Shown: positions 22,896 through 31,881, numbered from the stretch's first letter. The stretch is 64,000 nt of DNA from Streptomyces sp. HUAS ZL42 (GCF_040782645.1 NZ_CP160403.1:5863001-5927000), one strand, 5' to 3'. Translations and numbers: made by a program. Notes: generated by a model from the sequence alone, not told the origin.

Positions 22896-23048
22896 ATGTG
22901 GCGGCCGGAGGCGCTGGAGGAGGCCGCCCACATCGACGGGAGCGTGTTTTCCTTCATTTCCGCCTGGAACGACTTCCTCTTCGCCAAGTCGTGCGTCATC
23001 AGCGACACTTCGCTGGTCTCGGGACGGGACGGAGCGGTAAAGGACTGA
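22896..23048 (+). pseudogene. Relic of a sugar ABC transporter permease (DasC/NgcG-like)
   Basis: A 50-codon frame keeps three separate pieces of a CUT1 permease C-terminal half. These are the EAA motif (PEALEEAAHIDG), the segment VFSFISAWNDFLFAKS plus VISDTS, and the C terminus LVSGRDGAVKD. In a normal permease these are separated by about 25 and 40 residues, so two in-frame deletions have fused them. No binding-protein gene, second permease or N-terminal half remains. It ends two bases before the hexosaminidase start. It is non-functional as a transporter; the frame may persist because it lies in the GH20 leader. Confidence 0.8.
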
Positions 23049-23049
23049 C

Positions 23050-24675
23050 GTGACTGAACTGATTCCGATGCCCCGCAGCGTCGTCGCCAGTTCCGGCGAG
23101 GTGCCGCTGACGGCTTCCTCCCAGCTCTACGCCGGCACCGGGACGGAGGGCGTCGGGCACTGGCTGCGTACCGTCCTCTGGCAGGCCACCGGCCTGCCGC
23201 TGCGTGAGGGGCGGGAGCTCGACGACACCGAGGGCGACGGCATCGGGCTCCGGCTCGACTCCGAGCTCGGTCCCGAGGAGTACCGCCTGGTCAGCGACCG
23301 GAGCGGCGTCCTGATCGAGGGAGGCGGCGCGGCCGGCGTCTTCTGGGGCGCCCAGACGCTCCGTCAGCTCCTCGACCCCGACGCGTACCGCAGGGCCCCG
23401 CTCAGCCGCGACCGCGCCTGGGCCGTGCCGCATGTGACGATCGAAGACGCGCCCCGCTTCCGCTGGCGCGGCCTCATGCTCGACGTCGCCCGGCACTTCA
23501 TGCCCAAGGAAGGCGTCCTGCGTTACCTGGACCTCATGGCCGCGCACAAGCTCAACGTCTTCCACTTCCATCTGACGGACGATCAGGGCTGGCGAATCGA
23601 GATCAAGAGGTACCCCCGGCTGACCGAGGTCGGCTCCTGGCGCGCACGTACGAAATTCGGTCATCGTGCCTCGCCGCTGTGGGAGGAGAAGCCGCACGGT
23701 GGCTTCTACACCCAGGACGACATCCGGGAGATCGTCGCGTACGCCGCCGAGCGGCATATCGCCGTCGTCCCCGAAATCGACGTACCCGGCCACTCGCAGG
23801 CCGCCATCGCCGCGTACCCGGAACTCGGCAACACCGACGTCATTGACACCAAGGCCCTTTCTGTCTGGGACAACTGGGGGATCTCTCCGAACGTACTCGC
23901 CCCCACTGACAACACCCTCCGCTTCTACGAGGGCGTGTTCGAGGAACTCCTCGAGCTATTCCCATGGGAGTTCGTCCACGTCGGCGGTGACGAATGTCTC
24001 AAGGACCAGTGGCGGCATTCGCCCGCCGCACAGGCGCGCATCAAGGAACTCGGGCTCGCGGACGAGGACGAACTGCAGTCGTGGTTCATCGGCCACTTCG
24101 ACAAGTGGCTTTCCGTGCGCGGGCGCAGACTCATCGGCTGGGACGAGATCCTGGAGGGCGGCCTCGCGCAGGGCGCGGCCGTGTCGTCGTGGCGCGGATA
24201 CGCGGGCGGGATCGCCGCCGCGCGGGCCGGCCACGACGTCGTCATGTGCCCCGAACAGCAGGTGTACCTGGACCACCGGCAGGACGCGGGTGCGGACGAG
24301 CCGGTCCCCATCGGCTACGTCCGCACCCTTGAGGACGTGTATCGCTTCGACCCCGTTCCACCGGAGCTGACTTCCGAGGAGACCGGACATGTGCTCGGCA
24401 CCCAGGCCAACCTGTGGACCGAGGTGATGGAGGACCACGCACGCGTGGACTACCAGGCGTTTCCCCGGCTCGCGGCATTCGCGGAGGTGGCGTGGAGTTC
24501 TCTGCCCGCCCCGCGGGAAAGGGACTTCGCCGAATTCGAGCGGCGGATGGCCGCCCATTACCGGCGACTTGACGCCCTGGGAGTCTCCTACCGGCCGCCG
24601 GGCGGCCCCCTGCCGTGGCAGAAGCGTCCCGGAGTGCTCGGCCGCCCGATCGACGGGCCGCCCCCGGCCCGGTAA
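23050..24675 (+). CDS. Beta-N-acetylhexosaminidase, GH20
   Basis: 541 residues from GTG 23050. An N-terminal GH20b-like domain (~1-130) precedes the TIM barrel, which begins RFRWRGLMLDVARHF. The catalytic pair Asp314-Glu315 is in HVGGDE. The substrate region includes HFHLTDDQGWRIEIKRYP and VPEIDVPGHSQA. It releases terminal GlcNAc/GalNAc from chito-oligosaccharides by substrate-assisted catalysis. I see no signal peptide, so it is likely cytoplasmic and acts on imported sugars. The DasR-like site upstream fits aminosugar control. The importer that would feed it is reduced to a relic just in front. Confidence 0.95.
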   Translation: MTELIPMPRSVVASSGEVPLTASSQLYAGTGTEGVGHWLRTVLWQATGLPLREGRELDDTEGDGIGLRLDSELGPEEYRLVSDRSGVLIEGGGAAGVFWGAQTLRQLLDPDAYRRAPLSRDRAWAVPHVTIEDAPRFRWRGLMLDVARHFMPKEGVLRYLDLMAAHKLNVFHFHLTDDQGWRIEIKRYPRLTEVGSWRARTKFGHRASPLWEEKPHGGFYTQDDIREIVAYAAERHIAVVPEIDVPGHSQAAIAAYPELGNTDVIDTKALSVWDNWGISPNVLAPTDNTLRFYEGVFEELLELFPWEFVHVGGDECLKDQWRHSPAAQARIKELGLADEDELQSWFIGHFDKWLSVRGRRLIGWDEILEGGLAQGAAVSSWRGYAGGIAAARAGHDVVMCPEQQVYLDHRQDAGADEPVPIGYVRTLEDVYRFDPVPPELTSEETGHVLGTQANLWTEVMEDHARVDYQAFPRLAAFAEVAWSSLPAPRERDFAEFERRMAAHYRRLDALGVSYRPPGGPLPWQKRPGVLGRPIDGPPPAR

Positions 24676-24917
24676 CCGCCCCGAACAAGTATGGGAAAAA
24701 CTCCGGCAGGGTCACCGAAGAGTGGCAATTCGAGCGCACCGGCGATGCCGTATGAAAACGGACGATCTCCTCGGTGATGTGGGCGAATGCCTCCTAGCGG
24801 ACCCCCGCGTTCGGGTCTTGCGAAGATGTGCCAGAGTTGCCACGTCCGCCCTGTCAGCACGTACCGTACGGCAACACAGGTGGGACCAGGTGGGGCAGCG
24901 GGAAGGGGCAGCCGGTT

Positions 24918-25811
24918 TTGAGCACGCACGCACCGCAGGCGGCGCAGGCCGTCACGCTGCCCACGACGCTGGACGAGGCAGTGGCGGCGCTCACCGCCAT
25001 GCCCGCCGCGGTGCCCGTGGCCGGCGGCACGGACCTGATGGCCGCGGTCAACTCCGGGCAGCTCCGGCCCGCCGGTCTGGTCGGTCTCGGCCGGATCAGC
25101 GAGATCCGCGGCTGGCAGTACCAGGACGGTCACGCTCTGCTCGGCGCGGGCCTCACCCACGCCCGCATGGGGCGCCCCGACTTCGCCGCCCTCATCCCGG
25201 CGCTAGCGGCCTCCGCGCGCGCCGCGGGTCCGCCGCAGATCCGCAACGCGGGCACCCTGGGCGGCAACATCGCCTCGTCCGCGCCCACCGGGGACGCGCT
25301 GCCGGTCCTTGCCGCCCTGGAGGCGACGCTGATCATCGCGGGCCCGGGCGGAGCCCGCCGGGAGATCCCGGTGTCGCACCTGCTGGCCGGCGTGGAGATG
25401 CTGCGCGGCGGCGAACTCATCGGGTACGTGCGCGTGCCGCTGCTGCACGCGCCGCAGGTCTTCCTGAAGGCGACCGGCCGCACCGGCCCCGGGCGCTCCC
25501 TCGCGTCCGTGGCGCTGGTCCTCGACCCGGCCCGGCGCGGGGTCAGGTGCGCCGTCGGCGCCATAGCGCCGATGCCGCTGCGACCCCTGGAGGCCGAGCA
25601 GTGGGTCGCCCAGCTCATCGACTGGGACAACAACCGCGCGATCGTCCCCGAGGCGCTGGGCGCCTTCGGCGAGTACGTCGCCGCGGCCTGCATCCCCGAC
25701 CCGGCCCCGGAGGGGGACGGTTCCGTACCGCAGCTTCCGCCCGCCGTACTGCACCTGCGGCGCACCGTCGCCGCGCTGGCCCGACGAGCACTGGGAAGGG
25801 CGCTGTCGTGA
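24918..25811 (+). CDS. FAD-binding (medium) subunit of a xanthine dehydrogenase/CO dehydrogenase-like enzyme
   Basis: 297 residues from TTG 24918, with GGAAGGGG 9 bases upstream. The FAD-binding motifs of the CoxM/XdhB family are present: VAGGTDLMAAVNSGQ and the QIRNAGTLGGNIASSAPTGD loop. It passes electrons from the iron-sulfur subunit to FAD and then to the acceptor. The stop overlaps the GTG of the next subunit (GTGA). It opens a five-gene unit of overlapping genes. The 240 bases upstream contain no gene and should hold the promoter. Confidence 0.92.
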   Translation: MSTHAPQAAQAVTLPTTLDEAVAALTAMPAAVPVAGGTDLMAAVNSGQLRPAGLVGLGRISEIRGWQYQDGHALLGAGLTHARMGRPDFAALIPALAASARAAGPPQIRNAGTLGGNIASSAPTGDALPVLAALEATLIIAGPGGARREIPVSHLLAGVEMLRGGELIGYVRVPLLHAPQVFLKATGRTGPGRSLASVALVLDPARRGVRCAVGAIAPMPLRPLEAEQWVAQLIDWDNNRAIVPEALGAFGEYVAAACIPDPAPEGDGSVPQLPPAVLHLRRTVAALARRALGRALS

Positions 25812-27604
25812 CCGACGACCAGCACGGAGAGGGCACGCCCCAGGGCGCGGGCCGCTGGGACCCGCTGCCCCAGGGTGACTACGACGACGGCGCCACCGCC
25901 TTCGTGAAGCTCCCGGAGGGCGGCATCGACGCCCTCCTGTCGGGCAACAGCCCGCTCGCCGCCCCGGGCCACGGCTACGTGCCCCCGCGGATAGCGGTCG
26001 CGCCCTCGCCCACCGACCCGAACGCGACGGGCGCGTGGACCGCGCCCGCCGACGGAGCAGAGTGGCCCGACGCGAACGCCGTACCGTCCCACGAGACCGG
26101 CGGCGAGACCGGCGGCGACGACCGGTTCAGCTACAACCCCGGTGCCACCGGGCAGTGGACCTTCGAGGAGACCGCTCCGGCACCCGGTCACGACGTGACC
26201 GGGCAGTGGTCGATCCCCGTCGCCGGGGGCGACCTTCCGGACGAATCGGGCGAGTTCACGACGTCGTCGCTGATCGAGCAGTGGGGCGGAACGCCTCCGG
26301 CCACGCTGCCGGGCGGCGCGCCGGCACCCTGGGCGACGAGCGCGACGGGGGAGCCGTGGGGGCAGCAGGCGGCGGACTCCGGCGGGGCGGAGGCCTCTTC
26401 GGCCGCTGCCGGCGCCGGTGTGGCCGAGCGGTCGACGGTGAGCGGGCACGAGCACCACGGCCACGGTCCCGGGCAGCCTGCTCACGAACACGACCACCAC
26501 GACCACCATCACCATGAGCCCGGGCAGTCGGCGCACGAGCACGCCGCCCACGACGGGACGGCGACGCACTACGCGCCCCAGCACTCGGCAGAGGCGGCCG
26601 CCCAGGCCGCCCCGCACGCCTCGGAGGCCGCCGAAGGGGCTGCCGAAGCCGAAGGGGCCGCTGAGGGGCCCGGGATCGCCGGGGACGCCCGGGAGCCCAC
26701 CGAGCCGCCCGCACGGCCCGGTTCGCCCGCGGGACACGGCCCGGCGTCGGGGGACGACGCGCAGGGCACGGCATCCGGTCGCTCCCACGCGGAGACCCCC
26801 GAGGGCGCCGCGAACGACCCGTCCCACGACGAGTCACCCGCGCCTGGCGGCACGGCGGCCACCGCATCACAGGACGACCCGGCCCCCGCGCCCGACGACA
26901 CCCCGGCTTCCGGCTCGCCCGGCAACGCGCCCGACTCGGCGTCCCCGCACGAGGCCCCTCCGCCTCCCCACGAGGAGCACCCCCTCGCGTCGTACGTCCT
27001 GCGCGTCAACGGTGCCGAGCGCCCCGTCGCCGACGCCTGGATCGGTGAGTCGCTGCTCTACGTCCTGCGCGAGCGGCTCGGCCTCGCGGGTGCCAAGGAC
27101 GGCTGCTCGCAGGGCGAGTGCGGGGCCTGCAACGTGCAGGTCGACGGGCGGCTCGTCGCCTCCTGCCTCGTTCCGGCCGTGACCACCGCCGGCAGCGAGG
27201 TCCGCACGGTCGAGGGCCTGGCCGAGGACGGGCAGCCCTCGGACGTGCAGCGGGCGCTCGCCAGGTGCGGCGCGGTGCAGTGCGGTTTCTGCGTGCCCGG
27301 CATGGCGATGACCGTGCACGACCTGCTGGAGGGCAACCCGGCGCCGACCGACCTGGAGACCCGCCAGGCGCTGTGCGGAAACCTGTGCCGCTGCTCCGGC
27401 TACCGGGGCGTCGTGGAGGCCGTCAAGGAGGTCGTCGCCGAACGCGAGGCACACCGCGCGGCGGACGCCGAGACGGAGCCGGACGAGGCACGTATCCCGC
27501 ATCAGGCGGGCCCGGGAGCCGGCGGCGTCAACCCGTCGGCGTTCGAGCGGACCGGTCCGCACGACCGGACGTACGGACAGGGACAGGACGGAGGCCAGGC
27601 GTGA
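25808..27604 (+). CDS. [2Fe-2S] subunit of a molybdenum hydroxylase-like enzyme with very long His-rich N-terminal extension
   Basis: 598 residues, about 400 more than usual. Residues from ~397 form a normal CoxS/XdhA-type subunit: the plant-ferredoxin cluster C433-x4-C438-x2-C441...C453 (CSQGECGACNVQ) and the second cluster (CGFC ... CRCSGY). Residues 1-395 are low-complexity and acidic, with two similar GATGQW/VTGQW stretches and a histidine-rich tract at ~214-246 (HEHHGHG, HEHDHHDHHHHE). No fold is recognisable there. The histidines suggest metal binding, which is inferred. GTG start and stop both overlap neighbours by four bases, so it is part of the operon. Confidence 0.88.
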   Translation: MTDDQHGEGTPQGAGRWDPLPQGDYDDGATAFVKLPEGGIDALLSGNSPLAAPGHGYVPPRIAVAPSPTDPNATGAWTAPADGAEWPDANAVPSHETGGETGGDDRFSYNPGATGQWTFEETAPAPGHDVTGQWSIPVAGGDLPDESGEFTTSSLIEQWGGTPPATLPGGAPAPWATSATGEPWGQQAADSGGAEASSAAAGAGVAERSTVSGHEHHGHGPGQPAHEHDHHDHHHHEPGQSAHEHAAHDGTATHYAPQHSAEAAAQAAPHASEAAEGAAEAEGAAEGPGIAGDAREPTEPPARPGSPAGHGPASGDDAQGTASGRSHAETPEGAANDPSHDESPAPGGTAATASQDDPAPAPDDTPASGSPGNAPDSASPHEAPPPPHEEHPLASYVLRVNGAERPVADAWIGESLLYVLRERLGLAGAKDGCSQGECGACNVQVDGRLVASCLVPAVTTAGSEVRTVEGLAEDGQPSDVQRALARCGAVQCGFCVPGMAMTVHDLLEGNPAPTDLETRQALCGNLCRCSGYRGVVEAVKEVVAEREAHRAADAETEPDEARIPHQAGPGAGGVNPSAFERTGPHDRTYGQGQDGGQA

Positions 27605-29910
27605 GCAACGAAGCCGCCACCGCGACCACCACCGCGGAGGCCGCACCCGCCCCCGAGCCACTGCCGCACGGCCTGGGCGCCTCCCTGCGGCCCGCCGACG
27701 CCCGTGCCAAGACCGAGGGCACGTTCCCGTATGCGGCCGACCTGTGGGCCGAGGGCCTGCTGTGGGCGGCCGTACTGCGCTCGCCGCACCCGCACGCGCG
27801 CATCGTGTCCATCGACACGTCCCACGCGCGCGAGATGCCCGGCGTACGGGCCGTCGTCACACACGAGGACGTCCCCGGCCGCCCGCTGTACGGCCGCGGC
27901 AAGGCGGACCGCCCGGTCTTCGCCTCCGAGGTCGTACGCCACCACGGCGAGCCCATCGCCGCCGTCGCCGCCGACCACCCGGACACCGCGCGCATGGCCG
28001 CCGCAGCCGTCATCGTCGAGTACGAGGTGCTCGACCCGGTGACCGACCCCGAGCAGGCCTTCGAGGCCGAACCGCTGCACCCCGACGGCAACCTGATCCG
28101 GCACATCCCGCTGCGCCACGGCGACGCGGACGCGGTCGGCGACGTCGTGGTGGAGGGCCTGTACCGCATCGGCCGCCAGGACCCGGCCCCCATCGGCGCC
28201 GAGGCGGGCCTCGCCGTGCCGCGTCCCGACGGCGGCGTGGAGCTCTACCTGGCCTCCACCGACCCGCACGCCGACCGGGACACGGCCGCCGCGTGCTACG
28301 GCCTGGAGCCCGAGCGCGTGAAGATCGTCGTCACGGGCGTGCCCGGCGCCACGGCCGACCGCGAGGACCAGGGCTTCCAGATCCCGCTCGGCCTGCTGGC
28401 GCTGAAGACCGGCTGCCCGGTCAAACTCACCGCGACGCGCGAAGAGTCCTTCCTGGGGCACGCGCACCGCCACCCCACGCTGCTGCGGTATCGCCACCAC
28501 GCCGACGCCGAGGGCAAGCTGGTCAAGGTCGAGGCGCAGATCCTGCTCGACGCGGGCCCGTACGCCGACACGTCCTCGGACGCCCTGGCCGCCGCGGTGG
28601 CGTTCGCCTGCGGACCCTACGTCGTTCCCAACGCCTTCATCGAGGGCTGGGCCGTCCGCACGAACAACCCGCCGTCGGGGCATGTTCGCGGCGAAGGCGC
28701 GATGCAGGTCTGCGCAGCCTACGAGGCACAGATGGACAAGCTCGCGAAGAAGCTCGCCGTCGACCCGGCGGAGCTGCGCCTGCGCAACGCGATGGCCACG
28801 GGTGACGTGCTGCCGACGGGCCAGACCGTGACCTGCCCGGCTCCGGTCGCCGAACTGCTGCAGGCCGTACAGGAGTTCCCGCTCCCGCCGCTGCCCAAGG
28901 ACACACCCGAGGAGGAGTGGCTGCTGCCCGGCGGCCCCGAGGGCGCCGGCGAACCGGGCGCGGTGCGCCGCGGCGTCGGCTACGCCCTGGGCATGGTGCA
29001 CATGCTGGGCGCGGAGGGCGCCGACGAGGTCTCCACGGCGACGGTCAAGGTCCAGGACGGCGTGGCGACCGTGCTGTGCGCCGCGGTGGAGACCGGGCAG
29101 GGCTTCACGACGCTGGCCCGGCAGATCGTCCAGGAGACGCTCGGCATCGACGAGGTGCACGTCGCCCCGGTCGACACCGACCAGCCCCCGGCGGGCGCGG
29201 GCTGCCGCGGACGCCACACATGGGTCTCGGGCGGCGCGGTGGAACGGGCCGCGAAAATGGTCCGTACGCAGCTGCTGCAACCGCTGGCGCACAAGTTCGG
29301 CATGTCGACCGAGCTGCTCCAGATCACCGACGGAAAGATCACGTCGTACGACGGCGTCCTGTCCACCACCGTCACGGAGGCGATGGAGGGCAAGGAGTTG
29401 TGGGCCACGGCCCAGTGCCGCCCCCACCCCACCGAACCGCTGGACGACGCGGGCCAGGGCGACGCCTTCGTGGGCCTCGCCTTCTGCGCGATCCGCGCGG
29501 TCGTGGACGTCGACATCGAACTGGGCTCGGTACGGGTCGTGGAGCTCGCGGTCGCCCAGGACGTGGGCCGGGTCCTGAACCCGACGCAGCTCGCCGCCCG
29601 TATCGAGGCGGGCGTGACGCAGGGCGTGGGCATCGCCCTCACGGAGAACCTGCGCACCCCGCGCGGCCTGATCCGCCACCCCGACCTCACCGGCTACGCC
29701 CTGCCGACCGCCCTGGACGCGCCCGACATCCAGATCGTCAAGCTGATCGAGGAACGGGACGTCGTCGCGCCCTTCGGGGCGAAGGCGGTCAGCGCGGTGC
29801 CGGTCGTGACCTCCCCGGCGGCGATCGCCTCCGCCGTACGGGCCGCCACGGGCCGCCCGGTCAACCGGCTGCCGATCCGCCCGCAGGCGGCGGTGGTGAC
29901 GGTCCAGTGA
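27601..29910 (+). CDS. Molybdopterin-binding (large) subunit of a xanthine dehydrogenase-like enzyme, catalytic Glu absent
   Basis: 769 residues. Family features include the N-terminal AKTEGTFPYAAD domain, SPHPHARI, HVRGEGAMQV (molybdenum-centre loop) and GAGCRGRHTWVSGG, and the C-terminal cofactor region. At the usual G-x-K-x-V-G-E-P active-site loop the sequence reads FGAKAVSAVPVV, so Ser731-Ala732 replace Gly-Glu. That glutamate is the general base of xanthine dehydrogenase and related hydroxylases. The protein is otherwise full-length, so it may do different chemistry, or be inactive, rather than be a decaying gene. It overlaps its neighbours by four bases on both sides. Confidence 0.88.
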   Translation: MSNEAATATTTAEAAPAPEPLPHGLGASLRPADARAKTEGTFPYAADLWAEGLLWAAVLRSPHPHARIVSIDTSHAREMPGVRAVVTHEDVPGRPLYGRGKADRPVFASEVVRHHGEPIAAVAADHPDTARMAAAAVIVEYEVLDPVTDPEQAFEAEPLHPDGNLIRHIPLRHGDADAVGDVVVEGLYRIGRQDPAPIGAEAGLAVPRPDGGVELYLASTDPHADRDTAAACYGLEPERVKIVVTGVPGATADREDQGFQIPLGLLALKTGCPVKLTATREESFLGHAHRHPTLLRYRHHADAEGKLVKVEAQILLDAGPYADTSSDALAAAVAFACGPYVVPNAFIEGWAVRTNNPPSGHVRGEGAMQVCAAYEAQMDKLAKKLAVDPAELRLRNAMATGDVLPTGQTVTCPAPVAELLQAVQEFPLPPLPKDTPEEEWLLPGGPEGAGEPGAVRRGVGYALGMVHMLGAEGADEVSTATVKVQDGVATVLCAAVETGQGFTTLARQIVQETLGIDEVHVAPVDTDQPPAGAGCRGRHTWVSGGAVERAAKMVRTQLLQPLAHKFGMSTELLQITDGKITSYDGVLSTTVTEAMEGKELWATAQCRPHPTEPLDDAGQGDAFVGLAFCAIRAVVDVDIELGSVRVVELAVAQDVGRVLNPTQLAARIEAGVTQGVGIALTENLRTPRGLIRHPDLTGYALPTALDAPDIQIVKLIEERDVVAPFGAKAVSAVPVVTSPAAIASAVRAATGRPVNRLPIRPQAAVVTVQ

Positions 29911-30026
29911 GCGAGCCGGGGCAGCGGTACGAACCTCCGCCCGGCGTGGGCAAGTTGCTGCTGTGGATCCTGCTGTTCGCAGTTGCGGCGGTGGTCGTGG
30001 TCCTGGGCGGCATCTACTTCACGTGA
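29907..30026 (+). CDS. Small single-helix membrane protein in the xdh-like operon
   Basis: 39 residues from GTG 29907, overlapping the preceding stop by four bases (GTGA). It has a Pro-rich polar start (EPGQRYEPPPGVGK) followed by one hydrophobic helix LLLWILLFAVAAVVVVLGGI. Its stop overlaps the GTG of the next gene, so the reading frame is held in a tight series of overlaps, which supports it being real. Function unknown; it could anchor the oxidoreductase to the membrane (inference). Confidence 0.7.
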   Translation: MSEPGQRYEPPPGVGKLLLWILLFAVAAVVVVLGGIYFT

Positions 30027-30556
30027 ACGGCGTCGTCCTCGTCACGGGTGTGATGGCGGCCGGGAAGTCGACGGTCGCGCAGGCACTGGCGGAGAGACTG
30101 CCGCGGTCCGTGCACGTCCGCGGGGACGTGTTCCGGCGGATGATCGTTTCGGGGCGGGAGGAGTACGTCCCCGGAGCCGGCGCGGGCAGTGAGGCGGAGA
30201 CCCAACTACGGCTGAGGCACAGGCTGTCGGCGGCGACGGCGGACGCGTACGCGGAGGCGGGTTTCACGGCGGTCGTGCAGGACGTCGTACTGGGCGAGGA
30301 CCTGACCGCCTACGCAGCGCTGATCCGCACCCGCCCGCTGTACGTGGTCGTGCTGGCGCCGAGTGCCGGGGCGGTGGCGGCGCGGGAGGCCGGGCGGGCG
30401 AAGACGGGCTACGGGGCGTGGACGCTCGAGGCGCTGGACGCGGCGCTGCGGACGGAGACGCCGCGCATCGGCCTGTGGCTGGACACGTCGGAGCTGACCG
30501 TGGAGGAGACGGTGGAGACGATCCTGGCGGAGAGGCAACGCGCGAGGGTGGTCTGA
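30023..30556 (+). CDS. P-loop kinase-like AAA-family ATPase
   Basis: 177 residues from GTG 30023, overlapping the upstream stop. A Walker A motif G9-VMAA-GKST (residues 9-17) sits at the very N terminus, followed by HVRGDVFRRMIVSG and later DVVLGED. The size and pattern resemble small-molecule kinases of the chloramphenicol-phosphotransferase/gluconate-kinase group. The substrate is unknown. It closes the overlapping unit with the molybdenum-enzyme genes, which hints at a shared pathway, but distant coupling is possible. Confidence 0.8.
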   Translation: MNGVVLVTGVMAAGKSTVAQALAERLPRSVHVRGDVFRRMIVSGREEYVPGAGAGSEAETQLRLRHRLSAATADAYAEAGFTAVVQDVVLGEDLTAYAALIRTRPLYVVVLAPSAGAVAAREAGRAKTGYGAWTLEALDAALRTETPRIGLWLDTSELTVEETVETILAERQRARVV

Positions 30557-30696
30557 GCGTCTTCCGGTGAGGGGGCGTTGTCAGTGGCGGGGCGTAGTGT
30601 TCTGGGCAGTGGGGAACGGCCGGCGGTGCCGGCCCGACCGGCTGGGCTGCCGTGCGCTGCCCGGGGGACTGTGAACTTCATGCACGGGGGACAACC

Positions 30697-31863
30697 ATGA
30701 GCACGACCGACACCGCGGTGATCACCTTCACCGACGCCGAGCTCGATCCGTACGTCACGCACGCGGCGACGCGCCGCTGGCTGACCGGCCCCGGACTGCC
30801 GGGCGTGGGCGGCCTGTTGACGTTCGAGGCGCTGCGCCGCGACGGCCTGCGGACGGTGGCGGACTCGACGGGCGACCCGGAGGGCAGACTGGCGAGGGAG
30901 CTGCGGGACCGGCTGGTCATAGGGGGACTCCTGGGCGCCGACGGCGCCGAGCGGGAGTCGGTCCTGCTGGACGGTGCGACGGGCGAGATCTCGACGACAT
31001 ACTTCTTCCACGACCGCCCCGACCTGATGGACTCCAGCCCGCTGGCGCCGTCGCTGCGGACGCTGGTGCGGTTCGCGACCGCCGCGGACGAACTGGCGGC
31101 ACTGCGCGGTCAGTTCGCGTGCTACGCGGGCCGCTTCGGCCCGCAGGCGGTGGCGGGGGCTTCGCGACAGCTGCTGGCCCTGTTCGAGGAGGGCGCGGAC
31201 GGCGAGCTGCCTCCGTTCTGGAGGATGACGGCGGTGATCCGCCCGCTGTCCCTCATGGCGGGCCCGGGCACGACGTCGGGCCTCGCCCTGGACCTCCCGC
31301 CCCGCCTCCTGGACGAGGAGTTCGGCACCGCCCGGATCGCCCGCTTCGAGGAGGTCGACTTCCCTGCCGCGCTCACGCACGAGCCGACGCGCCGCTTCCT
31401 GCGCGAGGTGGGCCTGCCGGAGGAGACCGTCTGGTTCTCGCTGGACACGGACGTCCCGCTGGCGACCCTGGCGGAGTACCGCGAGGACGAGCAGGCGGAC
31501 CTCCCCGAGGACGCCGACCGCCTGATACGCCTCGGCCACCTCCTGGAGGACACCAGCCTCGTCCTCGACGGCACCACGGGCGCGGTCCTCTGCTGGAGCG
31601 AACCCGACGAGACCCTGCGCCCGATGAACGCCGACATCTCGACACTGGCGTTCACCTTCTGGCTGATCCACCGCGAGAAGTCCCTGGACGGCCGGCACAG
31701 CCTCACGGACGCGTACGAGCAACTGGCCGACACGATGACCCGAACCCTGGCATCCCTCGACCCGACGGCCTGCGACCCCACCCCGACCTCCCCGGAGGAC
31801 GACGGCTGGCGCTACTGGCCGGAGATGTTCGAGGACGAGGCGGGCGGAGGGCTGTACGCGTAG
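30697..31863 (+). CDS. Tandem SUKH-4-type protein (putative immunity protein)
   Basis: 388 residues with two related halves. Each contains a TRRWL/TRRFL-GLP opening (THAATRRWLTGPGLPG and THEPTRRFLREVGLPE), a later LIxGxLL strand and a DGxTGxxxxxxF strand (LLDGATGEISTTYF and VLDGTTGAVLCW). This is the pattern of SUKH-4 immunity domains of polymorphic toxin systems, here duplicated in one chain. No toxin gene, deaminase or secretion module is next to it, so it may be an orphan or serve another role. The ATG follows a GGGGGAC site. Confidence 0.8.
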   Translation: MSTTDTAVITFTDAELDPYVTHAATRRWLTGPGLPGVGGLLTFEALRRDGLRTVADSTGDPEGRLARELRDRLVIGGLLGADGAERESVLLDGATGEISTTYFFHDRPDLMDSSPLAPSLRTLVRFATAADELAALRGQFACYAGRFGPQAVAGASRQLLALFEEGADGELPPFWRMTAVIRPLSLMAGPGTTSGLALDLPPRLLDEEFGTARIARFEEVDFPAALTHEPTRRFLREVGLPEETVWFSLDTDVPLATLAEYREDEQADLPEDADRLIRLGHLLEDTSLVLDGTTGAVLCWSEPDETLRPMNADISTLAFTFWLIHREKSLDGRHSLTDAYEQLADTMTRTLASLDPTACDPTPTSPEDDGWRYWPEMFEDEAGGGLYA

Positions 31864-31881
31864 CCCTCCGCCCGGAAAAGA

